From the NCBI GenBank assembly GCA_001788015.1, contig MFZO01000047.1, forward strand, positions 1-61,104: DNA of 61,104 nt, written 5' to 3'. Position numbers and translations under genes: made by a program. The DNA comes from Candidatus Roizmanbacteria bacterium RIFCSPHIGHO2_02_FULL_38_11 (GTDB lineage Bacteria; Patescibacteriota; Microgenomatia; UBA1406; GWC2-37-13). This document shows positions 50,844-59,473 of this stretch, in pieces; positions within the stretch are counted from its first letter, which is position 1, and every line of letters begins with the position of its first letter. The notes under the pieces are model-generated. The model did not search any database and had not been told where the DNA came from. It saw nothing but the letters and a program-made list of their open reading frames with translations.

Positions 50844-52652
50844 AAGGCAAAATCAATAATAATTGATCTGATGCTTCTTTTTATTATAACAATTCCAGCT
50901 TTCATTCGGATTTTGAACAGCCAATATTTTTCAATGCATGACGATCAGCATATTGTTAGGTTATTTTTATTAGATCAAGGTTTAAGACAGGGATATCTCT
51001 ATCCGAGGTGGGTTGACGGACTTGGGTTCGGTTTCGGATATCCTCTGTATAATTTTTATCCTCCGCTTGTTTATTATGTTGCTGAAACGTTTCACCTAAT
51101 GGGATTTTCTTTGATCTGGGCCGTTAAGTTAACCTCTATCTTGGGATTTTATATTGGAGCTTTTGGAATATACTTACTTTTAAGAAAATTCACAAACAAA
51201 TTGTCGGCTTTTTTGAGCGCTGCTTTATTTACTTATTTTTTCTATCACGCGACATTGATCTACGTAAGAGGTGCCCTGGCAGAGTTTTTTAGTTTGGCAA
51301 TTCTTCCTTTTGTTTTTTTAACTTTAGATAATCTCCAAGAAAAACTAAATCCTAAACGATCGGTTCTATTTGGTGTTATTTTAGCCCTAATCGTTCTTAT
51401 ACATCCTTTGATTGCTTTGCCTACTTTTATCTTTGTTGGTTTTTTCTTTTTATTTTATCTGCTGAAATTAAGATTCAGATGGAAATTCATTAAGTTATTC
51501 ATACTAAGTTTAGGCGTGGGTCTTTCGTTATCTGCTTTTTTTTGGTTGCCTTCTTTATTGGAACGAAAATATACATTGGTAGATAGAATATTGATTTCCG
51601 AGTTAGCTAGTTATCGACTTCATTACATTTATCCCCAGCAATTTATCTACTCACCGTGGGGTTATGGTGGGTCGGGAGTAGGGCTGTCAGACGGAATGAC
51701 ATTTCAGTTAGGCAAAATCCATATTGGATTAGTTTTAGGATCAATTATTCTGTCTATTATTTATATAACAATAATGTCATTGCGAGTCCCGCCAAAGGCG
51801 GGACGTGGCAATCCCTTTTTGAGATCGCTTCACTTCGTTCGCGATGACAACTATATTCGGTATTTTTATTTCTTTATTTTTCTCTTGTTGTTCAGTTTGT
51901 TTATGACAACAGAATATTCTTCTTTTATCTGGGATAGAGTTAAATATCTCTGGTATCTACAGTTTCCCTGGCGGTTTTTAACATTTGTAAATATTTTTAT
52001 TTCAATTACAGGAGGTTATTTTATTTATTTTCTATTTAGATTGTTGCAACAGTCCATTACACCTGACAGGTGGAGAAGAGCTATGAGTCAATCTATAGTA
52101 GCTATAATAATTGCGTTTACAATTTTTACTTATCAAAAATACTTTAGACCGCAGACATACATCGTTACCAACGACAAAGAGAGAACTTCTTTCGAAGAGA
52201 TTTCATGGAGAATAAGCAGAACTTCTTATGAATTTGTGCCAAAAGATGTAAAAACCAAAAAGTCAGAATTAAGTACGACTCTACTTGCAATAGAAAAAAA
52301 AGATCTGCCAAAAAAGCCGTATGAAATTATTTCCGGTGAAGGAGAGGTGTCAATGCTTAAAAATAAATTTCAAGTGAAAGAGTTTTCCATTGATGCAAAA
52401 TCTCCATTAACTTTTAGGTTAAATACATATAATTTTCCCGGTTGGAAAGCGTATTTAAAAAATCAGCAAATAAAAATAAATGATAATAATGATTTTAAGC
52501 TGATAACAGTCAGTATTCCGACTGGAAATGATGTTCTTAAATTTGTTTTTCAGGATACAATTGTGAGAAAAATTGCTGATTTGTTATCGTTTGCTACTTT
52601 TTTTTTAGTCTTTTTGAGTTTATTTAGTCATCTCAAGTCATCCCCGACCTGA
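50838..52652 (+). CDS. YfhO/6-PTPS-related-domain-like GT-C membrane protein
   Basis: The 604-residue protein has about twelve TM segments, an acidic first loop YFSMHDDQHIVRLFLLDQ (D35, D36) and GFGYPLYNFYPPLVYYVAET, as in the 6-pyruvoyl-tetrahydropterin-synthase-related membrane domain and YfhO-type glycosyltransferases. The C-terminal part is soluble and beta-rich (FPGWKAYLKNQQI). A palindromic element is read in frame (LRVPPKAGRGNPFLRSLHFV). The stop codon lies inside another element, which supplies the last residues KSSPT. Confidence 0.75.
   Translation: MHKAKSIIIDLMLLFIITIPAFIRILNSQYFSMHDDQHIVRLFLLDQGLRQGYLYPRWVDGLGFGFGYPLYNFYPPLVYYVAETFHLMGFSLIWAVKLTSILGFYIGAFGIYLLLRKFTNKLSAFLSAALFTYFFYHATLIYVRGALAEFFSLAILPFVFLTLDNLQEKLNPKRSVLFGVILALIVLIHPLIALPTFIFVGFFFLFYLLKLRFRWKFIKLFILSLGVGLSLSAFFWLPSLLERKYTLVDRILISELASYRLHYIYPQQFIYSPWGYGGSGVGLSDGMTFQLGKIHIGLVLGSIILSIIYITIMSLRVPPKAGRGNPFLRSLHFVRDDNYIRYFYFFIFLLLFSLFMTTEYSSFIWDRVKYLWYLQFPWRFLTFVNIFISITGGYFIYFLFRLLQQSITPDRWRRAMSQSIVAIIIAFTIFTYQKYFRPQTYIVTNDKERTSFEEISWRISRTSYEFVPKDVKTKKSELSTTLLAIEKKDLPKKPYEIISGEGEVSMLKNKFQVKEFSIDAKSPLTFRLNTYNFPGWKAYLKNQQIKINDNNDFKLITVSIPTGNDVLKFVFQDTIVRKIADLLSFATFFLVFLSLFSHLKSSPT
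51776..51848. repeat. Palindromic element (TTGCGA type) inside a GT-C-like gene
   Basis: GTCATTGCGAGTCCCGCC...CTTCGTTCGCGATGAC with CCCGCCAAAGGCGGG inside, read in frame. Confidence 0.88.
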
Positions 52653-52757
52653 TCGGGGATCCAGTATGTTTTAGATTCCCGCTTTCGCCAGGTACAGTAC
52701 TGTAACCTGGCTTTCGCGGGAATGATAATATGGATCCTGAATCAAGTTCAGGATGAC
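52637..52757. repeat. Composite element with apex-nested palindrome
   Basis: GTCATCCCCGACCTGATCGGGGAT, then GATTCCCGCTTTCGC, the 21-bp palindrome CAGGTACAGTACTGTAACCTG (52689-52709) between GCTTTCGC copies (52681-52688, 52710-52717), GGGAATGAT and a last hairpin ending TTCAGGATGAC. Supplies the stop of the upstream gene. Confidence 0.9.
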
Positions 52758-52767
52758 GCAATAAGAA

Positions 52768-54282
52768 TTATTGCGTCAGTTCAAAAAGGTAGATGGTTGA
52801 TTTATTACCCGGTTTGTCGAATCTCCTGATAAATTTAATCGGCCATTCGGTAGGAAAATCTCTTCTTTGAGCAAAAACGACATAAACGTAATTTTTTTCC
52901 AGTTCTTTTTGATTTTCGAATAGAGCTTTTTCATCCAGAGGCCAGTAGCCCTTAATAAAGATTTTGTCTCCGGGTTTTGTGAAGACGTCAAGTACGTCGC
53001 CGATCAAGCCAAAATTTCCTTCAGCAAGTAGGATTACCTGTCTGTCTTTTGATTTTTCCCGCGCGAAGTCAACTATTTCCTTAGCGCCTATTCCAACCGT
53101 TGCTCCCTCGATGTATTGACCGCGGTCTATCTCCGGAAAGGGGATCATAGGATAGTTAAAAAGAATCGTATAGTTGTAGTAGAAAAAAAAGAATACCAAC
53201 AAGACAAAAGACACAAGAGTTGTAAGTGTTTTTTTTAAATTAGCAATAAAATAGCCTGATAAGATGACGAATATACTTCCGAAAAAGATTAGATATCTGG
53301 GAAAAATGACTTTGGAAAAAAAAGCGATAGCGAAAAATGGGAGCAAGATCCAAGAAGCAAGATACAAGCTTAAATTTTTATCACTTCTAAATAATTTCCA
53401 TAAACCAAGAAGCGCAAAAATTACCAAGACAAAACCTGATTCATTTATTACGTATTCCGGGATGATTTGAATATTATGGAAGAATGAGGCGAAAGGATTT
53501 TGTTTAAATTCAGCAAAAGTCATGATGAATGTTTTATTCTTTAAAGAGACATAGTGAAAAAAAGGAGAAAGTCGCTGGACATTGTAGATTATAAGCGACA
53601 ACAAAGAGGAAACAATAAATAATAAATAATAGTTAATAGATTTAGAGAAAATTTTTTTAATATTTTTTTCAATCATTAGAATTGGAGAAAGAGCTGATAG
53701 CGCTAAGAAAATTCTGATAGATGATTTAGCTAACAGTGAGAAACCGGTTACTAGTCCGAAGATCAAAGCAACATCAAGTCTTAATGTTTTTAACAGTAAA
53801 ATCGAAAGAAAAAAAATCCAGATGAAACCAGCATTTACAGCAGAGTCAACTAAAGCCAAACGGTCGTAGAAAAGAAAGTAGGGAGTAAAAACATAAATAA
53901 AACTTCCGATAATGGCAGCCCGCTTATTAAAAAGATAATAGAGGAGCGTAAACATGCCGACTAAGCCGGCAAAACCGGTCGCAACCGAAAAGAGTCTTCC
54001 AGCAAGTAGTGCATTATCCGGAAAGAGCTTTAAAAAAGGGATAGTCCCCCAAGTCTGAAGAGGTTGTTTTCCGTCGGTCAGCGAAATAAATCTCCAGGAT
54101 GCGTCGTGCCAAGCGACCTTAGCCCAATGAATATAGATCCCTTCGTCAGAAAATATAGGAAATTTGTCAAGATGAAATAACCTTGTTGAGAGGTAAACAA
54201 TTAACAAGAAGAGAATAAAAAAGAAGTCTTTTTTAGAGAAGCTTTTTTTGACCCAGGAAATTACTGCAAAAATATCAAACAT
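52768..54282 (-). CDS. GT39-like membrane glycosyltransferase
   Basis: The 504-residue protein has the first-loop motif FPIFSDEGIYIHWAKVAWHD (D46, E47), KQPLQTWGTIPFLKLF, about twelve TM segments and a soluble C terminus. This is the ArnT/PMT layout. No repeat is inserted in it. It follows an intergenic composite element and is followed by another GT39-like gene in the same direction. Confidence 0.82.
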   Translation of the reverse strand: MFDIFAVISWVKKSFSKKDFFFILFLLIVYLSTRLFHLDKFPIFSDEGIYIHWAKVAWHDASWRFISLTDGKQPLQTWGTIPFLKLFPDNALLAGRLFSVATGFAGLVGMFTLLYYLFNKRAAIIGSFIYVFTPYFLFYDRLALVDSAVNAGFIWIFFLSILLLKTLRLDVALIFGLVTGFSLLAKSSIRIFLALSALSPILMIEKNIKKIFSKSINYYLLFIVSSLLSLIIYNVQRLSPFFHYVSLKNKTFIMTFAEFKQNPFASFFHNIQIIPEYVINESGFVLVIFALLGLWKLFRSDKNLSLYLASWILLPFFAIAFFSKVIFPRYLIFFGSIFVILSGYFIANLKKTLTTLVSFVLLVFFFFYYNYTILFNYPMIPFPEIDRGQYIEGATVGIGAKEIVDFAREKSKDRQVILLAEGNFGLIGDVLDVFTKPGDKIFIKGYWPLDEKALFENQKELEKNYVYVVFAQRRDFPTEWPIKFIRRFDKPGNKSTIYLFELTQ

Positions 54283-54298
54283 AGTTTAGCTTATTATA

Positions 54299-55936
54299 CT
54301 ATCGCTTAAACAGATATATTGAGTTAAAATTTTTTACTAGGTTAAACTGCTTATTTTCCGGATTTAAATCCAAATCGTTTGTTTGGATTGCTAAGCAATT
54401 GTTCTTAGAAATTGAAGTTAGGTTTTTTGCCAGAAGGGTTTTATCATAATAAAAGTCTACTTTTTTCCCAAAATAGTAAACGATTGAAGGATGGTCGCCC
54501 CATTGTTTGGTGGAAGTTATCGTAAGTCCTAATTTCTCAAGAGTTTTTGTTGCATCGCGAGTTTCTTTTCCAACCAGAATAGAAAGTGAATTGCAACGAT
54601 CTTTAGCAAATAACGCCAGACGATAATGATCTTCGGGTTTGGAATAGAAGGTTGTAAATAAGTTGGTTTTGACGAAGTTCTGGTAGAAAATGTAACTTAG
54701 AATTATTATTCCTATAATTGTCATTCCGTACTTGATACGGAATCTATTTAATAAACTACTGGATTCCCACTTTCGTGGGAATGACACAAAAGGTAATGGG
54801 TGTGACAAAAGGGTCAATGGATAGACAGAAAGAAAGGCTAACTGGGGGATGGCTGGATAAAGATACCAGAAGATTTTGGTTTTGGTGAGATTTAAGAAAA
54901 TGAACCAAGGGAATAAAAATAAAGAATATAAAATCCATACATAATTTTTACGCTTCGCTAGATTTCTCCCCTTCGAGATGCTCAGGGTCGAAATGACAGA
55001 GAGAGCATTATAAATGACAAAAACTAAACCCAATAATGAAATCCAAAAGAATATACCTAATTGTTGAATCATTAAATCGATATAATAAGTTCTCTGACCA
55101 AAATGAGACTCAATTGAAGCGGTGACTCTTCTAAAATGAGTTTCGATGATGTGTTGTTGCCAAAAATCTTTGCCGAAGAAGAAGAACATAACCAAATACC
55201 AAATTGATAAAATGGCCATTTGGCTAAATATTTTCACCAATGTTCGCTTGAAAAGAGATTTCTCGACTTCGCTACGCTTCGCTCGAAATGACAGAAGGGT
55301 GGTAAAAGTTTGGTATGAAAGGGTGATTAAAATAGGATAAAAACCAATTAGAGATTTTGTAAGAACTGCGATGGTGAGAAAAAATAAGCTTAGCCAAAAA
55401 TTTTGAACGAATAAAAGATACCCAAGCCATCCGATAAGAAGAAATACATCTAAGTTCAAAATTTGTGAACGCTGGAGAAAGATAGGAGTAAAAGCTATTA
55501 TTACTACAGTTAGAAAAGCCATAACTTTACCAACCTCCGAGGTTTTCCCGTCGCTCCGCTCCTCTTTAACCTCGGAGGTTACATTAACAGCTTTTAAATA
55601 GATAATGTAAATGAAAATTAAAGCAATAATAGACAAGAATAGTGAAATCAAACGAAGAGAAATTTCAGGTTGAATAAATGGAGTAAGCTTCATAATAATT
55701 CCAAAAAATAGAAAAGGAAATGGAGGCTTGTCGAGCCAGTAATTTCCTTGCCAGAGAGGAACTAAGGATTTATTTTCAATAGTTTCTTTTGAAACCTGTA
55801 CATTAATTGATTCATCCCAGTCATAAAAAGGGGTTGGGTGAGAAATTAGTTTAAAGCCAAGAGCAAAAAAATAAAAAGAAAGAAAAAAAATCAGTAGTAA
55901 ATGATCTTTAATTACATTTTTTAGCTTAATTCTCAT
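54299..55936 (-). CDS. GT39 (ArnT-like) glycosyltransferase carrying four repeat-derived insertions
   Basis: The 545-residue protein has PTPFYDWDESINVQVSKETI (D39, D41, E42) and NYWLDKPPFPFLFFG, about eleven TM segments and a soluble C-terminal domain; good match to PMT/ArnT. Four palindromic elements are read in frame in loops: SEVKEERSDGKTSEV, LSFRAKRSEVEKSLFKRTL, LSVISTLSISKGRNLAKRKN and FVSFPRKWESSSLLNRFRIK. It is the most heavily invaded gene in the window yet has no stop or frameshift. Confidence 0.82.
   Translation of the reverse strand: MRIKLKNVIKDHLLLIFFLSFYFFALGFKLISHPTPFYDWDESINVQVSKETIENKSLVPLWQGNYWLDKPPFPFLFFGIIMKLTPFIQPEISLRLISLFLSIIALIFIYIIYLKAVNVTSEVKEERSDGKTSEVGKVMAFLTVVIIAFTPIFLQRSQILNLDVFLLIGWLGYLLFVQNFWLSLFFLTIAVLTKSLIGFYPILITLSYQTFTTLLSFRAKRSEVEKSLFKRTLVKIFSQMAILSIWYLVMFFFFGKDFWQQHIIETHFRRVTASIESHFGQRTYYIDLMIQQLGIFFWISLLGLVFVIYNALSVISTLSISKGRNLAKRKNYVWILYSLFLFPWFIFLNLTKTKIFWYLYPAIPQLAFLSVYPLTLLSHPLPFVSFPRKWESSSLLNRFRIKYGMTIIGIIILSYIFYQNFVKTNLFTTFYSKPEDHYRLALFAKDRCNSLSILVGKETRDATKTLEKLGLTITSTKQWGDHPSIVYYFGKKVDFYYDKTLLAKNLTSISKNNCLAIQTNDLDLNPENKQFNLVKNFNSIYLFKR
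54720..54785. repeat. Palindromic element inside GT39 gene (copy 1 of 4)
   Basis: GTCATTCCGTACTTGATACGG...CTTTCGTGGGAATGAC, close to the element at 45062-45143. Confidence 0.88.
54950..54997. repeat. Palindromic element inside GT39 gene (copy 2 of 4)
   Basis: CGCTTCGCTAGATTTCTCCCCTTCGAGATG...GGTCGAAATGAC; the left end is shortened compared with full elements (quoted core TTCGAGATGCTCAGGGTCGAA). Confidence 0.75.
55256..55292. repeat. Short palindromic element inside GT39 gene (copy 3 of 4)
   Basis: GAGATTTCTCGACTTCGCT...GCTTCGCTCGAAATGAC. Confidence 0.75.
55532..55580. repeat. 49-bp element inside GT39 gene (copy 4 of 4)
   Basis: AACCTCCGAGGTT (13 bp) - 23-bp core containing TCCCGTCGCTCCGCTCCTC - AACCTCGGAGGTT (13 bp). 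Same architecture and nearly the same core as 38107-38155, with different, still self-complementary flanks. Confidence 0.85.
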
Positions 55937-55949
55937 TTAATTCACTTTT

Positions 55950-56029
55950 GTCATCCTGAATTTATTTCAGGATCTGATTCTGGACAAGCCAGAATGACGA
56001 AACAGATTCCGAAACAAGTTCGGAATGAC
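55950..56029. repeat. Composite palindromic element at a gene's 3' end
   Basis: GTCATCCTGAATTTATTTCAGG...TGGACAAGCCAGAATGAC...GTTCGGAATGAC. Supplies the last residues and stop of the gene ending at 55967. Confidence 0.88.
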
Positions 56030-57169
56030 ACGTTCTAAAATTCTACCAAAGTAAACTGCAACAAGAATGTTAAGAGGCACAAAAAGTAGAAGCAAATATC
56101 GGGGATAAATGGGAGTAATGAAAAGGAAAAGATTATAAACGATTAAAAAACTTGTCAACAATACAGTCAAATCATCTTTTCTGGCTTTTTTATCTAGCAA
56201 TAATTTAAATGCGGATAAAAGTCCTAAGATAAAAACTACAGGCCAGAGTATTGACCAGTATTGATAGTGAATTATTGGATATCCATCGGTCCAATATCTC
56301 CAATTGTTAAAGAAGATAAGATGAAGATAACTACCAAGCAGTTTTGAAATCTCTATTTTCGAACTTTCATAAAAAACAAAAATATATTTCTGGACACCCA
56401 AAAAACCTCGGAAAGTTCCTCCCAATATGAAATATCCAATGTAAGTAAAAACATAGGTTGAAAGTGAGATTAGATTCAATACGGCTAGCTCAATAAATAT
56501 TTTTTTAATACCTGTTTTGCTAAAAAAGTAATAGGCAAGCAACATTATATTCATAATGATAAAACCTACTAAAAAAAATTTGGTTGAAATGAAATATCCC
56601 AGAGATAAACCAGCAGAAAATAAAAATAGTTTAAATCCAACTTTTTTATAGATGAGAAAAAAAATGATAAAAAGCAGAAAAAATAAAAGTTGATAAATAT
56701 CAAGCTGCGGAGCGTGAATAAGCTGATCGGTAAATGAAGTATTTACGACGGTTAAGAAAACTGCGATTGATAAGGCAAAATAAGACTTTGTCGAAAAATA
56801 AACAATATGAGATATAACAAAAAGAGACAGAAATGCTACGGCTAAAGACATTACTCTTTGGTTGTTAAATAATAGAATCGATAACCCAATTAAGTATTTG
56901 CCCAGATGGGCTGTTTCTGGATTAATAAGGATGGGATTTAAACCTTTGACGTATCTGTAGCCTACGTACGTAAATAAGTCTTCATCAGAGATTACATTTT
57001 TTGAATTAGGTACAACCCATTGGGATTGATTATATTTTTTTTCGTAGAGTTTAGGATCGAATTTTTCTAGATAAAGCTCTCTGTTTTGCAGGATTACAAA
57101 AAAGAGATATAAAAAAGAAAAAATTAACAAAATAGTCGGTAAAATCAAAGCGATTGTGTTTTTTCCCAT
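55967..57169 (-). CDS. GT-C-like membrane glycosyltransferase with repeat-derived C terminus
   Basis: The 400-residue protein has about nine TM segments and an acidic loop motif ISDEDLFTYVGYRYVKGLNP (D62, E63) with PILINPETAHLGKYLIGLSI after it. It has no soluble C-terminal domain. The last 20 or so residues (RVIPNLFRNLFRHSGLSRIR) are encoded by a palindromic element, so the original C terminus may have been lost. Its start overlaps the upstream gene by 25 bp. Confidence 0.72.
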   Translation of the reverse strand: MGKNTIALILPTILLIFSFLYLFFVILQNRELYLEKFDPKLYEKKYNQSQWVVPNSKNVISDEDLFTYVGYRYVKGLNPILINPETAHLGKYLIGLSILLFNNQRVMSLAVAFLSLFVISHIVYFSTKSYFALSIAVFLTVVNTSFTDQLIHAPQLDIYQLLFFLLFIIFFLIYKKVGFKLFLFSAGLSLGYFISTKFFLVGFIIMNIMLLAYYFFSKTGIKKIFIELAVLNLISLSTYVFTYIGYFILGGTFRGFLGVQKYIFVFYESSKIEISKLLGSYLHLIFFNNWRYWTDGYPIIHYQYWSILWPVVFILGLLSAFKLLLDKKARKDDLTVLLTSFLIVYNLFLFITPIYPRYLLLLFVPLNILVAVYFGRILERVIPNLFRNLFRHSGLSRIRS

Positions 57170-58491
57170 AATTTTAAATTCAATATACGTTGAATTGTAC
57201 CGTTGAGTTCAAACGATTTATTAAAAACAAGTCTTTGATAAAGAAAATAAGTTCGTAAGTCATATAAAGATGATAACGCAAATAAAACTAGTAAAAAAAT
57301 AATAGCTCCAAATAACAGTATTTTTGATTTTTGTTCAGACTGTAAAAGATATGTCAAACCATTTCCGACAAAATATATCGAAGGGACAATCGCAGTATAT
57401 GTCCTTAAACTATTAGGATTTTCCATCGGGTAGGTAAATAACGCAGGCGTTAAACTTAAAATAAAATAAATGAAGAATAATTGATTATAAAAATTTTTGA
57501 GATGTAAAACAGTCACAAGAAATCCTAATAGAAAAAAAGCTCCGACTACGGGATTGAAGATTGGCTTGCCGGGATAATTATGCCTACCGTTGAGATCTCC
57601 TTCTAAATTAAACATAAGCGTTAACTTTGCAATATTATTACCAAAATAAGACAATTTCTGCTGAAAGTTTAACTCTCTATCGGTAAGAAAAAGTTGCTCC
57701 TTTATCCTTAGATCTTTGTGGGAGGTTAGGTAAATTAAAAGTGGTGAAGCAACCAATGAAACGGTTAGTAAAAAAATGATGGAACTTTTTTTGACCAATT
57801 TCTTTGAGGAGTAAAAGAAGAAAAATACGAGTGGCAAAAGAAAAAAAATTCTTCCCGGATAGTAGGAAAGTAAGGCTAGCCCGGAAAAGATACCAGAAAG
57901 AATTAAATAGATTATTGAGTGTTTTTTGTCATGCTGAACTAGTTTCAGCATCTGATTTTTAGATAGCAGATCCCGAAACAAGTTCGGGATGACATTGGAA
58001 ACCGTAAAAAATTTAAATAAAAAATAAATTGAAGTTAATTCGAGAAACATAAGGAATGTTGCCTCGAATGAAAAACGGGCAAAATTAAAATACCAGCGGG
58101 AAGAAGCAAGGATAAGCGATAGGAGAAAAGGAATTAAAGTAATCCGGAGAAAATTTTTAGGGAAATAGGTGATTTTGCTAAAAGCAATTCTTGATATTAA
58201 ATAAAAAATCAAAACGTTAGTTACGCCAAATAAGGCTGAGGGAAATCTTAAAGCAAAATTTGTCATACCAAAAGTTTTAAAAGAAGCAAGGATTAGATAG
58301 AAATATAAAGTCGAGTGTCCGGTTGCAAGTCGGCTATAAGGAGTATAGGGTTTATTATCGAGCGATAATGTTAATCTTGTAAATTCCACCTCATCCCAAG
58401 AGAGTTTTTTTGGAACTTGATTGAATTGGAAAAAAATGACGAAAGATGAAACCATTAATAAAATTGTTAGTTCTATTATTATTCTTTTCAT
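57145..58491 (-). CDS. GT39-like membrane glycosyltransferase with repeat-derived insertion
   Basis: The 448-residue protein has PKKLSWDEVEFTRLTLSLDN (D33, E34), YTPYSRLATGHSTLYFYLIL and about eleven TM segments, a typical GT39 layout. A CTGAA-type element is read in frame (VIPNLFRDLLSKNQMLKLVQ) in a loop after the fourth or fifth TM segment. Confidence 0.8.
   Translation of the reverse strand: MKRIIIELTILLMVSSFVIFFQFNQVPKKLSWDEVEFTRLTLSLDNKPYTPYSRLATGHSTLYFYLILASFKTFGMTNFALRFPSALFGVTNVLIFYLISRIAFSKITYFPKNFLRITLIPFLLSLILASSRWYFNFARFSFEATFLMFLELTSIYFLFKFFTVSNVIPNLFRDLLSKNQMLKLVQHDKKHSIIYLILSGIFSGLALLSYYPGRIFFLLPLVFFFFYSSKKLVKKSSIIFLLTVSLVASPLLIYLTSHKDLRIKEQLFLTDRELNFQQKLSYFGNNIAKLTLMFNLEGDLNGRHNYPGKPIFNPVVGAFFLLGFLVTVLHLKNFYNQLFFIYFILSLTPALFTYPMENPNSLRTYTAIVPSIYFVGNGLTYLLQSEQKSKILLFGAIIFLLVLFALSSLYDLRTYFLYQRLVFNKSFELNGTIQRILNLKLWEKTQSL
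57928..57993. repeat. Palindromic element (CTGAA type) inside a GT39-like gene
   Basis: GTCATGCTGAACTAGTTTCAGC...GTTCGGGATGAC, nearly identical in its first half to 19038-19103. Confidence 0.9.
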
Positions 58492-58507
58492 TTTTTAATC
58501 TTCTTTC

Positions 58508-58605
58508 GTCATCCCGAGCACAGTCGAGGGATCTAGCCCTGCCGAAGGCAAGTCGTAATTACGCTTTCGCTGGATTCCTCGGTCGCTTCGCTCCCTCGGA
58601 ATGAC
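58508..58605. repeat. Interspersed palindromic element
   Basis: GTCATCCCGAGCACAGTCGAGG...GCTCCCTCGGAATGAC; fills the gap between a GT39-like and a GT2 gene. Confidence 0.88.
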
Positions 58606-58618
58606 GGGGGGGAGCGGA

Positions 58619-59362
58619 TTAATACTTATGAAGAAGGTCATAATATTTAATTTTAAAAATATCTATCAATGTCTCAAGGGAATCTCTGATAAAATTAACA
58701 TTTTTAGTCTCTACATGAAGCCAAGTAACTGGAACTTCTTTTATTCTGTAGCTAAGTTTAAGAGCTAAAAATAAAAACTCCAAATCAAAACCTGCAGTGA
58801 CAGATGAACCAACCGCCTTTCTTTTATCATGAAATACTTTCAGTTTATCTATTACTTTAAGCGCTGCATTTTTTTCAAATATTTTGAAGCCATTTTGTGT
58901 ATCTCTAATGCCTTTAAGACCAATAATAAGATCTCTGATTACGATGAAACCAATTGACATTATTTTTCTTAACATCGGAGCTCCTACTCGTTGACTTTTT
59001 CTTGAACCTATAACAATTGAATATCCTTCTTTGATTTCATCAATAAGTTTTTCTGTTTCTTCAATGGGTGTGGCGAGATCAATATCTGAGAACATGACGT
59101 AGTCGCTCTTTGCGAGTTTGATTCCTGTCATAATCGCGAAAGCTTTACCTTGATGATTATTTTCGATGAGTTTGAACTTTGAGAATTGCGGTAAATACTT
59201 TTGCTTTATAATTTGTTTTGAATGATCGTCTGATCCGTCGTCGACAATCAATACTTCAATGAACCGATCGTCATTTCTTGTGAAGTTGCCGATTTTATCC
59301 AATACACCTTTTTGGATATTGGCCTCTTCGTTGTAACAGGGAATAATCAGTGAGATACTCAT
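58619..59362 (-). CDS. Polyprenyl-phosphate sugar synthase (DPM1/Dol-P-glucose synthase-like GT2)
   Basis: The 247-residue protein matches polyprenyl-phosphate glycosyltransferases: SLIIPCYNEEANIQKGVLDK, VLIVDDGSDDHSKQII, QGKAFAIMTGIKLAKSDYVM, the metal site FSDIDLATP, GSRKSQRVGAPMLRKIMSIG and DTQNGFKIFEKNA. It has no TM tail. It would make polyprenyl-phosphate sugars at the cytoplasmic face, the donors used by the GT39-like enzymes around it. Confidence 0.9.
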   Translation of the reverse strand: MSISLIIPCYNEEANIQKGVLDKIGNFTRNDDRFIEVLIVDDGSDDHSKQIIKQKYLPQFSKFKLIENNHQGKAFAIMTGIKLAKSDYVMFSDIDLATPIEETEKLIDEIKEGYSIVIGSRKSQRVGAPMLRKIMSIGFIVIRDLIIGLKGIRDTQNGFKIFEKNAALKVIDKLKVFHDKRKAVGSSVTAGFDLEFLFLALKLSYRIKEVPVTWLHVETKNVNFIRDSLETLIDIFKIKYYDLLHKY

Positions 59363-59370
59363 TGTTTATT

Positions 59371-59466
59371 GTCGTTCCCATGAAAATGGGAATCTATATA
59401 ATTGAGCATTCTGGATTCCCGCTTCCGCGGGAATGACAGAATAGATCTCGAAATAAATTCGGGATA
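59371..59466. repeat. Composite palindromic element
   Basis: GTCGTTCCCATGAAAATGGGAAT, GATTCCCGCTTCCGCGGGAATGAC (to 59437; quoted core CCCGCTTCCGCGGG) and a final ATCTCGAAATAAATTCGGGAT hairpin. Confidence 0.85.
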
Positions 59467-59473
59467 ATCCTCA

